A DNA stretch of 64,000 nt, taken from positions 134,215,624-134,279,623 of the forward strand of contig OW121851.1 of assembly GCA_933228895.1 (NCBI GenBank), in the 5' to 3' direction. Positions 1 to 10,683 of the stretch are shown piece by piece. Source of the stretch: Platycnemis pennipes. Lineage: Eukaryota; Arthropoda; Insecta; Odonata; Platycnemididae. Every line of letters starts with the position of its first letter. Position 1 is the stretch's first letter. The notes under the pieces are model-generated. The model saw only the letters and a program-made list of their open reading frames with translations, was not told the DNA's origin and ran no database searches. Both the position numbers and the translations under genes were made by a program.

Positions 1-1285
1 GTATGTTTATAAGCTTGCCGCCGAACCCCATGAATTCACCCCTCCACGTGTCGAAATTCCTCCTCTCTCGACTGCAGAAGGACTGCGACAATTTTGAGCG
101 ATATAATCGTCAACTGTGAAGAAGTCACTGATACGTGAAAGTCACAACCTGTGACTCCGTTCCGGCGAAACCTGTGAAGTGTGATTAGGAGTGATCTGCT
201 ATCTATGGCTGACAACTGCCGCACGTACCGCGTGCATGCGATTGAAATAAAAAAAATGGTGAGCACTTATGAGTCTGTAGTTGTATTGTGACTGTTTCAA
301 CTGCCGACGTTAACAATGAAGAAAAGGAGGAAAAGCAGTTAAATTTTTGTAAATTCCTATTTTGATTTCAAGTTACCATTTAAGGAGATGAATTGTCGTA
401 TTTTACCATAATATGTATATTAGCAGTACAGCCACGTGTATTTTTTTAAAGAAACATCTTCACATTTTTATTATAAACATAGTTTACATTAATTTCACGT
501 CATTTCTTGATCGAAGAGTCTTTATTAGCTTTAAGGGATATTTATTCAAACAAATATATATGGCTGAGAAGTACGAAAAATCTTCCTCGTAAGTGGTTAC
601 TTGAAATGGAGTAATTGAAACACATTCACTGGCATTCCTCCTTTACTCCAATTTCAATGTTGGCAATCGAAACAGTCACAATATAATCACAGATAAATCA
701 TTTCCCACATTGTGTTTTGGAGCGTTGACGCAACGCCAATTACCAGTCCAGTAAAAATGTGATCGCAGTTAGTGTCACGGAACAGTCACATTTAAGTATG
801 TGGCAAGGAAGTCACAGTTTATTCCATCACTACTCTTCGGTGCCTCTCGGACGCAGTGTGGTCGAATCGATGATTTCGTAATCTTCAATTCGATGGCACC
901 CCACGACTTCGACGTCTCCTGGGGCATCTTTTTCTCTGCCGCGAGGGAAAAAGAGGCTGTCTCGTTTTGTATTTCAGTTGCACCACCGCCGTCGGGAAAT
1001 GCCGTTCGTGGATGAACAGTGTTTTGATTGCGCGGAGGATTCCGCGAATCGTGAGTTGGTTGTGATTTACTGGAGACGGTGGGGTTGGCCTGTTGAAAGA
1101 ACAAAGATCCCACAGGAGAGAGAGAGCAGGCGATTAAGGACATTCGCGCAATATGCACATTTTTTCCCACTAGATGGCACTGAAGTAGCGGCAAGTAATC
1201 ACCACTGGAATGCTAACGATTTAAAGAGGCTGTTGACGATTGAGATGGGTGAGTGGGATGGGGAATGTGCATGAAAATTGTTTCT
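1..1285. other. Unassigned intergenic sequence
   Basis: No gene, RNA or clear element boundary is visible. Roughly 1140-1245 resembles 55470-55580 inside the TIR element at 55314-56049: both have a CACTAGATGG core, a following GTAGCGG and a downstream GATGATTGAG or GACGATTGAG. It may be a diverged copy of that element. The short ORFs here look random. Confidence 0.4.
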
Positions 1286-1734
1286 CGTAGATTAATGATG
1301 CACTCGATGCGAAATTTTCTCACCAGTTTAAATGTATAGGCCATAATTTTCTATGCCAACAGAAAAGATAATGAAATGCTATTAAAATTTTAGCGAAAAT
1401 CGACGGAAGTCACGTGACATGAAACGCCTTCTGACGTCACTGCCGCGGTAAAGGTTCCATATTGCTACGGAAACAGAAGTTTATTTAAGAAGAAAATGAT
1501 GCGAATATATTGTTTTGAGGATTTTAGTAGTTTCTTGATCGAAATCATGACTGAAAAGAGGCACAATCTGACATTTTACCTTTCGTTGACTCCCTTACGG
1601 TGGCATACTTCTTAAAAAAACGGTGATTTCTTTGCCATAGCAGAGATTCTTGGAGTTTAAACAAACAGGGTATACAGGTACTAGGGTTTACAGGTATTGT
1701 ATGCTTAATAGACGATTTGGTCGTTTAGATCAAT
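1286..1734 (-). repeat. Family E repeat, truncated copy
   Basis: Reverse-oriented relative of the repeats at about 3690-4400 and 44395-45115. Shared landmarks are the end around CGAGAAACAA/TTTCTCG, the TCACGTGAC E-box block near 1412, GACGTCA near 1433, and the AGAGATTCTTGG stretch near 1645. The copy stops where the RTE-2 fragment begins at about 1735. No coding capacity and no defined class; a non-autonomous DNA element is possible. Confidence 0.6.
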
Positions 1735-2400
1735 ACTATCATCATCATTGGTCAACAATCGTAGGATTGGTTTGATGCAGCTTTCCACTCGATTCTTCTA
1801 TCAACCAACCGATACATATTGACGTAATTCTTCTCTTTTACATCCTTCACGACCTATTCCATGTATCTCATATGAGGCCTGCAATTTCCAATCTTCCCGT
1901 TCACTTTTCCCTCGACGATTGTCTTCATCAGGCTGTCGTGTCTCAATATATGGCCGAGTAAGTAGTCCTTTCTTCTTTTTAGAGTTGTCAGCAGACTTCT
2001 CTTTTCTTCCACTCTTCTTAGGACTTCCTCCTTAATTACTCGGTCGATCCATTTCATCATTCTTCTGTAGTGCCATATTTCGAATGCTTCTACCCTTTTC
2101 TTCTCCGCTGCCACCATCGTCCAAGCCTCACTTCCGTAAAGAAACATAAAAAATATATTTTATGTATTTTAAATAAACATGCTCCAGATGTATGTTCTGA
2201 TGAATAGTTTCCTTACTTCCAAGCTTGTATTTCCAGCTGTAAGTGGATTCTTCTTTTGATAGAATGCCCTCTTTGCCTGGGCTATTGTACTGTTTCTTTC
2301 TTTCGGCCATCGTTGATTACTCGGCTTCCCAGGTAACAGAACTCTTTCACCTCTTCCAAGTCATGTTTTCCTAGTTTAACGTTGGTTTTTGGCCTCCAGA
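1735..2400 (-). mobile_element. RTE-2 non-LTR retrotransposon, 5'-truncated copy
   Basis: Minus-strand 3' end of an RTE-type retrotransposon. Conceptual translation over 1854-2310 gives the C-terminal region of the reverse transcriptase polyprotein: a YGSEAWTM block, then VEAFEIWHYRRMMKWIDR, then a KTIVEGKVNGK-like tail. This arrangement is typical downstream of the RT domain in RTE elements. It is broken into two overlapping ORFs (1854-2147 and 2128-2310), so it is frameshifted. The 3' end is a short ATC/GAT repeat at about 1737. The RT catalytic core is missing. Confidence 0.8.
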
Positions 2401-2461
2401 AAACGAAATACATTAATGCTGAAATAATACACGTGCAATTTTCCATAAAATAAAAGTTTTT

Positions 2462-2560
2462 ACTTCGACCCGGGTTTCAATGTTGAGACAACGTCGTAAG
2501 GTGACGAATGGAGACAAGGACCGTCAATATATACTTCGTTTGAAGGGGGCTAGGGAAGGG
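2462..2560. repeat. Possible Penelope-like terminal motif
   Basis: Contains CGACCCGGGTTTCA followed by CGTCGTAAGGTGACGA. The same pair of motifs recurs in the palindrome at 40802-41014 and, inverted, at 60745-60800. A GAAACCSGGTCG box next to a CCTGAAGATG-like box is common in terminal regions of Penelope-like elements. The assignment is inference. The rest of 2400-2740 is unassigned. Confidence 0.35.
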
Positions 2561-2721
2561 GATGATGCGTGGTAATAACCGAGGGAGCAGGTGACCTGGA
2601 AGGGGGTGTGGAAGGCGAAGAAGTGGTAGTTTTTTCCGGGGTTAACAAACTAGTACTATAGTAATAACAAAACGGTGGTAGTACAAAAAGTGGTGTAGGG
2701 TCTCCCGGAGGTCTTTATCTT

Positions 2722-3426
2722 TTGTCACACTTCGGAGTGTTGTTTTTCAGGGAAATATGCGGCCGAGCGAAGAGAAAGCTAGGATTTATAAAAAAAGTAC
2801 TTGGGAAATGTGATGAGAAGACAAAAGAGCGATGTTACTTTTCACTAGTTAAGCCCCACCTTGAGTATGCAGCCAGTGTATGGGATCCGAATGAATTAGG
2901 TTTGAGCAGAGAACTAGACAGTGTGCAGCGTAGAGGAGCTAGGTTCGTTCAAAGGTGTTACGATAGGTTGAGTAGTGTTTCACAATTAATACAAGAATTA
3001 GGGTGGGAATATTTATCAGAGCGTAGGTTAAGGTACAGATTAAATCTATTAGAGAAATTCCAATCGGATAACTTTGCTGAAGATATTAGGCACACATTAA
3101 AAACACCAGCGTATTATGCTAGATTTGACCAGATAAATAAGATTAGAGAGATAGATTGTCGTACTGATAGATTGAAAATGGCATTTTTCCCCCGTACTAT
3201 AAGAGAACAGAATAGGCAGTATAGCAAAGGGATTGGTAGGGGAAATATTTTAGAGTAGTTTGTTGTGCATGAGGCATGTATTAATCCCTTAAATACTATA
3301 GATACTAACAATCTAGTTGCATGAGACCCTATAGTTGCTTGTTTACGTGTCGGTAGTGCATGCTTGGTGATCTTCACACCCTGCCACACACCCTCGCGGT
3401 GGCTAACAGGGTATCATGTAGACGTA
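2722..3426 (+). mobile_element. CR1-A non-LTR retrotransposon 3' end with RT C-terminal ORF
   Basis: The open frame 2722-3258 encodes the C-terminal tail of a CR1/Jockey-group reverse transcriptase. In order it shows KLGFIKKVLGKCDEK, then LVKPHLEYAASVWDP, then LDSVQRRGARFV, then FFPRTIREQN. The segment from about 2745 matches other CR1-A copies, so the first 10 residues or so are probably unrelated upstream sequence. The RT catalytic core is absent, so the copy is 5'-truncated. After the stop comes a 3' UTR ending with the signature found on all copies: a TGCCACACACC box, GGTGGC, then GGGTATCATGTAGA at about 3425. Confidence 0.85.
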
Positions 3427-3689
3427 CAGCGGTCATCAGTGAATGGCGGTTCAGGGAGGGTGGTGTCCTTTGGGTTGGTAGCCTGCGTGTATTAGCGAGT
3501 GTGGGCCACTCAAGGAAGGTTCTTCCAGGGGTGGGTGGAGGGTGTACGAGGTGGGGGTAGGGTAGCATTCTGGAATGTGGGGGCGCAATATCAAAACTTG
3601 AGGGAAAGAGGGGGGGGAATCATCATGAATGACAGATGAGATTTACGACCTCAAATTCACGTCAAATTCCTACCTGAAATTCAATCCTA

Positions 3690-4400
3690 AAATATATTTT
3701 GCGAAAATCTTCTGAAGAATGAAGTTGTTTTCCAAATATATTACTCTTTAAAAAGTGAACGTTTTCGACGGATTAAAAACACGACGTCATCTCAATACGT
3801 CACGGCACGGTATCACTATGGGCGTTGTTTATCTGTTCATGCATGGAGATGAGTTGTTTAATGAATACTTGGCGAAAACGTATGTGTTTATCATATTTCT
3901 TTAATGCATGTATCGATTTTTTATTTATTTAGTATGGATCGATCGTAACCAGCAAATCGTCAATGAATTATATAGTACCTGTATAGGTAGTACCCTGTTT
4001 GTTTTCACTCCAAGAATCTCTGCTATGTCAAATCAATCGCTGTTGTTTTTTTAAGCATGATGCCAACACAAGGGAGTCAGCCCAAGGCAAGTTGTCGGAT
4101 TCTGTTTTTTTAAATCCTTTTTCAGTCATAATTTTGATCAAGAAACTGCCAAAAACATCAAAAAATATATTCGCTTCGCTTTATCCTAAAATAAATGTCT
4201 GTTTCCATAGCAAAGCGGAACCTACACCGTAAAATGACGGCAGAAGGCGTTTCAGGTCACGTGACTTTTGTCAGTTTTCCGGAACATATTAATAGCATTG
4301 TGGTCGGCATAGAAAAGTTTGGCTCAGGCAAATGTTTAATTTTGTGAGAAAATTTCGTCTCAAGTAGGCACATCATTAATATCGCGAGAAACAAAGTTCA
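3690..4400 (+). repeat. Family E repeat, near full-length copy
   Basis: About 700 bp aligned by eye with 44395-45115 and, in reverse, with 1286-1734. It carries an ACGACGTCATC block, GTCACGGCACGGTATCACTA, GGGCGTTGTTTATCTGTT and a terminal AATATCGCGAGAAAC. Apart from several CRE-like GACGTCA words and a CACGTG, it has no coding capacity. The 5' border is uncertain. Sequence at 3427-3689 is unassigned and includes a G-rich run near 3610. Confidence 0.65.
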
Positions 4401-5085
4401 TTCATATTCCCCAATGCCTCTCGTTGCCTTCCCCTTCCATCCCACCTCCGCTAATGAAATCGTCGCGAAATGTTCCTTCTTCCCCCCGGATTCGCATTCC
4501 TCCGCGATTCCGCCGCCAATTGTTTTTCACGGAGTGAATGGTGGGAGCGCTCGGCTGGCACAAGAGGAAGCCGTGGCGAAATTGGGGCATGCGAAAGTCG
4601 GCACGAGCGGTGCCGGTGGTGGTTTGTGCTCCGCCATTATCTTATGCACGTCTTGTTCGGTCGGGGGAAAGGCAGCGGTCGACCGCTGCCGGACGTCTTG
4701 GGCAAGTGCAGCACTGTTTTTCTTGCGAGGCGCCGTTTTCTTCGAGGAATGTGGACCTCCACACAATGAGACAAAGCCTCTTCGCTTCCCGCGAGGGGAA
4801 TTTCTCGCCTCCGAATCATTCCGGTCTCCCTGTGCTTTTTGTGATTTGCTGCTGGGCGTGGGTATGCTGAATTCAGTTTTAAAAGCCCTTCAAGAAAGCA
4901 AAGAAGATATCGGTTTGATGTGATGTCATGGACATTTCGCCAAATTCTTGATCATTAAATAGTTAATTAAACCGGCTTGATTTTACACCGAATATTAACC
5001 ATTTTCTCTCCTTTTTAAACAGAATCAAATTAAAAATCGTGAAAGCATTTAAGTAATTAGTTGAGATGATCATTTCCAAAGAGAG
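4401..5085. other. CpG-rich unassigned segment
   Basis: About 4400-4870 is GC- and CpG-richer than its surroundings and holds overlapping ORFs on both strands (longest 4414-4923, 169 codons). The translation shows no recognisable domain, and ORFs in three frames suggest composition rather than coding. It could be a host CpG-rich promoter or exon, or part of an old element. From 4930 to 5085 the sequence is AT-rich with nothing visible. Confidence 0.3.
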
Positions 5086-5728
5086 AGGAGGCCAAAACCA
5101 ACGTTATACTAGGAAAACAGAAACTAGAAGAGGTGAACGAGTTCTGTTACCTGGGAAGCCGAGTAACCAACGATGGACGAAGCCGGAAATAAGTGAGTAG
5201 AATAGCCCAGGCAAAGAGGGCATTCTATCAAAAGAAGAATCTACTTACAGCGGGAAATACAAGGTTGGAAGTAAGGAAGCAGTTCATCGGAACATACATC
5301 TGGAGCATGTTTCTTTACGGCAGTGAATCATGGGCGATGACAGCAGCGGAGAAGAAAAGGGTGGAAGCATTTGAAATGTGGTGCTACAGAAGAATGATGA
5401 AGATGAAATGGATCGACCGATTAAGTAACGAGGAAGTCCTAAGAACAGTGGGAGAAAAGAGAAGTCTGCTGAAAACTATAAAAAGAAGATGGGACGACTT
5501 AATCGACCACATCTTAAGACACGATGGCCTGATGAAGACAATCGTCGAGGGAAAAGTGAACGGGAAAAATGGAAGAGGCAGGCCTCGTATGAGTTACATG
5601 GAGCAGGTCGTAAAGGACGTGAAAGAGAGGAACTACGTTAATATGTAGAGGTTGGCCGATGGAAGAATGGAGTGGAGGGCTGCGTCAAACCAATCTTAGG
5701 ATTGCTGACCCTTGATGATGATGATCGT
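5086..5728 (+). mobile_element. RTE-2 non-LTR retrotransposon, 5'-truncated copy
   Basis: Best-preserved copy of this family in the window. Reading from about 5091 gives KTNVILGKQKLEE and a YLGSRVTNDG block, then the frame 5193-5648 gives RIAQAKRAFYQKKNLLTA, MFLYGSESWAM, VEAFEMWCYRRMMK, LLKTIKRRWDDL, GRGRPRMSYMEQ. This is the RTE post-RT region (YLGS motif to C-terminus). A TGA near 5190 splits it. The 3' end is a GATGATGATGAT tail at about 5718. The RT core and endonuclease are missing. Confidence 0.85.
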
Positions 5729-5764
5729 TTCCACTATTTTAATTCCGAATGAAGGTTGGGTGCA

Positions 5765-6240
5765 ATGTAATAAATATCATCATTGTTAGTCTGCAGTATG
5801 AGATTGGTTTGACGCAGCTCTCCACCGAATTCTTCTATCTCTTCATATTTACGTATTTCTTCTCTTTCACATCCTTCATCCGTTGTTCCATGTATCTCTT
5901 ACGAGGACTTCCTTTGCCGTCCTTCTCGCCCACTTGTTCTTCAGCGATTGTCTTCATCAGGCCGTCTTGTCTTGTGATGTGACAGATTAAGTTGTCCCGT
6001 CATCTTCCTAGGGTTCTCAGCAGACTTTTCTCCCAGTCTTCTTAAGACTTATTCGTTTGTCACTCGGTCGATCCATTTTATCTTGATCATTATTCTGTAG
6101 CACCACATTTCGAATGCTTCCACCCTTATCTTCTCCACTGCTGTTACCGTCCATGCCTCACTGCCGTAAACGATTACAGCAGCGGAGAAGAAAAGGGTGG
6201 AAGCATTCTAAATGAGGCGTGGAAGAAAAGGGTGAAGTCG
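5765..6240 (-). mobile_element. RTE-2 fragment with a short inverted piece
   Basis: Minus-strand 3' end with an ATCATCATT tail at about 5769, then the same C-terminal coding region, riddled with indels. From about 6168 to 6210 a plus-strand piece of the same family (GCAGCGGAGAAGAAAAGGG) follows directly. Two opposite fragments therefore sit head to head, 40 bp after another RTE-2 copy ends. This could reflect twin priming or independent insertions. 6241-6504 is unassigned. Confidence 0.7.
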
Positions 6241-6504
6241 CAGCTACTAGATTACGTGACAGGGGATGAATAAATATACGGTGTTTTTTATAACAGGCTG
6301 TCATTTCTTACATGTCCTTTATTTTAACATTTAACTTGTTGCTAGCGATGATGATATGAATTATCTTGTCTTCGATATTTGCTTTGAAATCTAGATTCTT
6401 GTGGAACTGGGATATAACCCCTCTACTCCAGTGCACACTTTTTAGCCCCATATAATGTTGCGTTCCTCATCATGATCGGATTCGAATTCCGCAAATGGGT
6501 TAGC

Positions 6505-6891
6505 ATTGTTAATACATCTACATCTACACGATACCCAGCAAGCCACCGCGAGGGTGTGTGGCAGGGGGTGAAGATCACCAAGCATGCACTATCGACGTGC
6601 AAACAAGCAACTATAGGGTCTCATGCAACTAGATTGTTAGTATCTATAGTATTTAAGGGATTAATACATGCATCATGCATTACAGACTACTCTAAAATAT
6701 TACCCCTACCTATTTACCTATTACCTATCTCTTTGCTATGCTGCCTATTCTGTTCTCTTATAGTACGGGGGAAAATGCCATTTTGAATCTATCAGTACGT
6801 CAATTTATCTCTCTAATCTTATTTATCTGGTCGAATCTAGCATAATACGCTGGTGTTTTTAATATTTGCCTAACATCTTCAGTAAAGCTAT
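6505..6891 (-). mobile_element. CR1-A copy, 3' part (continues at 15627)
   Basis: Begins with the CATCTACATCTACACGATACC 3'-end signature, then the CACACACCC/GTGTGTGGCAGGGGG box, the 3' UTR and the end of the RT C-terminal frame. The copy stops at AGTAAAGCTAT (6881-6891). It resumes after the same 11 bases at 15627-15637. An intact relative near 46830 reads straight through this point (AAGCTATCCGATTGAAATTT), which shows that the RTE-1 insertion split one CR1-A copy. Confidence 0.88.
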
Positions 6892-6973
6892 TATTATTAT
6901 TATTATTATTATAAGTATTCTACCGGTGAAGGTAGGTTTAAATGGACATTTAATTCTTCCCACCCCCTAAATT

Positions 6974-8935
6974 TCACACGATGTCCCTCTTCAGCCCCTC
7001 ATACCTTCTGCCACCTATCATTCCATCCAAGCTACCCGTTCTTCTTCTCCCTCTTCCCCGCTTACCCAACACTCTTCCCTCAATCACTTCCTTCAAAACA
7101 CCATCCCCTTTTATTACCTTTTCCATCCACACCTTCTGCCTTCTCCTAATTTCATCTATCAAATTTCTTTCCTCTCCTACCAGTTCTAGCACTTCATCGT
7201 TCGTCTTCCTTTCGACCCACTTTATTTTCTCCATTCTTCTCCACACCCACATTTCAAAAGCCCTAAGTCTATTTTCATCTTCTTTTCGCAAAGCCCACGT
7301 TTCCGCCCCATATAGTGCAACGCTCCATATTAAACTTTTCACTAGTCTTTTCTTCACTTCCCTACTCAAGGCCCCTGTCATTAGCTCACGCCTACGAGTA
7401 AAGGCTTCTTTTGCCAATGCAATTCTCCTTCTCACTTCAATGCTGCTATACCCTTTTTCTTCCAACACACTACCTAGATAGGTAAATTGCTCTACCTGCT
7501 CTAGCTTCTGACCTCCCACTTTTATCGTTATGCTGGCTCTTTTTGTTCTTGAAAACCGCATTACTTTCGTTTTCTTCTGGTTTATCTTCATCCCGTATCT
7601 TTCGCACTGTCCCTGCAACGCATCCAGCATTTTTTGCAAGCCACGGGCAGACTGGCATACTAGCGCTTGGTCATCCGCAAACCTCACTGATTTTATCAAT
7701 TTCCCCCCGACCTTCACTCCAGCCTCCAGTTCATCCCAAGCCCTTCTCACCATTTCCTCCGAGTATATGTTGAAAAGTACCGGTGATAAAGGACAGCCCT
7801 GCCTAACTCCCCTCCCTATTGTTGCCCAATCCGATTCTCCATCTGCTACTCTCACTTGCGCCTTCTGCGCCATATATATATTCCGAATCAGTCTCCTGTC
7901 TCTCCAGTCTACTCCTATCTTCCGCAATATTTCCATTAACTTGTCCCACCTCACTCTGTCGAACGCCTTTTCGAAGTCAACAAAGCACGCGAATACGTCC
8001 TGATTGTATTCTAGGTTCCTTTCCACTAGTATTCTCATCACTGCAATCGCATCCCGAGTGGCCCTCCCCTTCCGAAATCCAAACTGATCCTCGCCTAGGA
8101 ATTCATTTGCTCTCTTTTCCATTCTCCTATTGATGATTCTAAGCACTACCTTTGCCGCATGAGAAATCAAACTTATCGTTCTATAGTCTTCACATTCCTT
8201 TGTCACCCTCTTTTTCGGTATAGGTATCAGCACGGTTTTTACAAAATCCTCCGGCCAAGCCCCCTCCTCGTATATTTTACGAACAAGTTCATAAAATCTG
8301 TCCCTTCCTCCTTTTCCTAGGTTCTTCAGAAGCTCAGCTGGGATGCTATCAACCCCCACCGCTTTTCCTGCCTTCATTTCTCGCAGTGCCTTCTCTATCT
8401 CTCTATCCAGTATTCCGGGGCCCACGTCATCCTGATCTACGTCCTTTTCCTCTTCTATGTCCAAGTTGCTAGGCCTATTTTCGCTATCATACAGTTCCTC
8501 AACATATTCCCTCCAACGACGTTGGATCTCCTCTGGCTCCATTGCTAAATTTCCCTTTCTGTCTTTGATGCACGGGACCGTTTTCCATTTCTTATTTCCC
8601 GATAACATTCTAACCTTTGAGTACAGACTGCCTATTTCTCCTTCTCTCTGGAGTCTCTCCAGCTCCTCGCATTGCCGACTCCACCACTTTTCTCTTGCTC
8701 TCTTTGTATCTCTCCTAAGCCTGTTGTTAATCTCCTTATAACGCCTTTTGCCTAGCTCTGTATTTACATTTTTCCATTTCCTTCTTTCGTCTATCCTTTC
8801 CATCATTTCCGCTGTTACCCATGGTTTCTTGATCCTCCCAGTGTCTACTGTTCCTATTGTTTTCTCCGCTGCTTCTTTTATGCCCGTCTTTATCATTTCC
8901 CATCTTTCATCTATTGTTCCTCTTCCCTCATGCAT
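6974..8935 (-). pseudogene. RTE-1 reverse transcriptase region (653 codons)
   Basis: Would copy element RNA into DNA at the target nick. In the 653-residue frame a linker (1-150) leads to the RT core: VLIPIPKK at about 235, YRTISLIS at 251, DQFGFRKGRAT at 283, FVDFEKAFDRV at 318, VRQGCPLSPVLFNIY at 377 and the catalytic FADD at 419-422. After this come TYLGSVLEEKG, YGAETWALR, and the RTE tail LRAFEMWVWRRMEKIKW ending in GRGRRRTGSLDG. The RT signature residues are present. The apparent ATG at 8935 is internal: in a working element the endonuclease would run directly into this frame, but a 1-base shift around 8911-8935 breaks continuity. Alone it is not a complete protein. Confidence 0.93.
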
Positions 8936-9639
8936 CTATCCACAATCTCCTGGTATTCCCTCCTCTTCCCTCCAATCAGTGCTCCTACATCCCACCTTTT
9001 TATTTTCCTTCCTACTTTCAACCTCTTTAGTGTCATCTCACATTTCATCACCACCAAGTTATGGTCGGAGTCGGCATCTGCACCTGGGAAACAATGCGAG
9101 TTCTTTACACTATTTCTGAATCTTTGCCTAATCATGATGTAGTCTAATTGGTACCTTCCAGTATCCCCCGGCATTTTCCACGTGTACCTACGCCTAGGGT
9201 GGTGTTTATACCACGTATTTGTAATCACTAAATTATTCCTCCTACAGAACTCCACTGCTTTCTCGCCCCGGTCATTCCTTACACCCAGACCATACTCCCC
9301 TACTTCACTTCCGTCCCTCCCTTCCCCTACTACAGCGTTCCAATCTCCCATAACTATTAGGTTCTTCCTGACCTTTACTTTCCCCATTACTTCTTCCAAC
9401 TGGTCATATACTTCGTCAACTTCCTCTTCTCTATGCCCCCCTGTCGGCATGTAAACCTGTACTACGACTACATTTTCCGGCTTAGCTTTGATTTCGATGG
9501 CTAGTATTCTATCGCTTACCTGTTCCACATTCAACACCCTTTTTCCTAATGTTGCATTCAATACGACTGCTACTCCCCGCTCGCTCTCTTCCCCTCCACT
9601 GTATATAACCCTGTACTTTTCACTCCAGAAGTCCCCCTG
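8911..9639 (-). pseudogene. RTE-1 endonuclease, C-terminal part
   Basis: Rest of the AP-like endonuclease that nicks target DNA for target-primed reverse transcription. From the junction, the reading GDFWSEKYRVIYSGG continues through GVAVVLN, VVQVYMPTGG, VMGDWNAVVG (catalytic D and N) and YQLDYIMIRQ, to the conserved SDHNLVV near the end. An open frame continues upstream to 9669, but those extra residues are encoded by the Harbinger end and are not native. The frame stops at 8911, overlapping the RT frame by 25 bases; this is where the frameshift lies. Confidence 0.92.
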
Positions 9640-9770
9640 GAGGGCTATTACGGATCTTGGGCGACTCACTCGTCACTCACGCGATCCTGCCCCTCGTGAG
9701 TCGCCACTGCGATTACAGAACTGGGAGCGACTCGTATCTCGCTGGCGACTTGACGGGTGACTTCGGAGTG
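9640..9770. repeat. Harbinger left terminal and subterminal repeats
   Basis: The 15-bp TIR is followed by repeated GCGACTC/GAGTCGC-type words in both orientations (near 9661, 9699, 9727 and 9745). In this superfamily the Myb-like protein or transposase binds subterminal motifs, so these are candidate binding sites; binding is inference. 9771-10683 is AT-rich, has no gene, and may hold the promoter of the Myb-like gene. Confidence 0.75.
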
Positions 9771-10683
9771 TATGAGAATCTTCAGAACAGTTTTCGGAGC
9801 CAATAAGCAGCCTTGTTACAAGTCACGTGATACAGCAGACAACTTGAAAATTTCGAGCATAATGTGATATCGTCCTTTATCTATATTGTTAATAGTACTT
9901 CCACAGACATGTACAATATTTTATGCATATTTCACTGCAATAAAATTGATGCTCGGATGGTACGAGAATCAGCAGGAATTTGCTGAAATTCATTCAAAGC
10001 GGCCAACATTGATACGTACCTTATGAATTCCTATTTCGTGGCGCATGATAGAAGCAACTTATAAATTGGTTAACATAATTATTTAGTCATTAATACGGAC
10101 ACAGAAGGATATGAAAATAACTCGAAAATATCTAATGTTCGAGCTTCAATCATTTTCACTCATGAACTAGCCGAAAATGCTTGAATGAAACGGTTATAAC
10201 ACGGGGAAATAATTCGGCAACTACTACCTATGTGTATGACGGTTCCAAAACCTTACCTACCTATGTCAAACAGTAGGTACTAAGAAATAGAGGTCTACGG
10301 TGAACTTCTTGCGAAAACTCCCTCTTCCATGGTTTATGCTTTTATCATTTAAATATTAAGTTTGTAAAGGGTACCCTCAAGTATAGGCATGTAGGTGCCT
10401 ATACATATTTTTATATTGATAGAAAGTATGCTAAAGCTCAACATAGTATTTCGTTCGCAGGGTTAATAAAAGTGTTTTACACGGAAAATTCTACCGTTAA
10501 CATAGAAATTTCTATATTCGTAAATATATAGCACTATAGCGCGGCGCCGTCTTCAAAAAACAACGGCGCACAGCAAACGAAAGAGCGAGTTGACGATTCA
10601 TTCAAATCGTAAATAAAATTGTGTGGTCTTCTTCTAATTAAATACATTATAATAAGATAGCATAAGAACTCCTCTTTATAAGG

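Noticed and set aside
4414..4923. 169-codon ORF as a host gene
   Set aside because: Overlapping open frames on both strands in CpG-rich sequence and no recognisable domain.
7530..8003. Plus-strand ORFs across 6981-9454
   Set aside because: They are the opposite strand of the RTE-1 coding region, rich in Ser, Pro, Leu and Phe as antisense frames are, with no domain.
9640..9669. MSRPRSVIALQ as the N-terminus of the endonuclease frame
   Set aside because: Those codons come from the Harbinger terminus; the native upstream exon of the frame is at 14989-15315.
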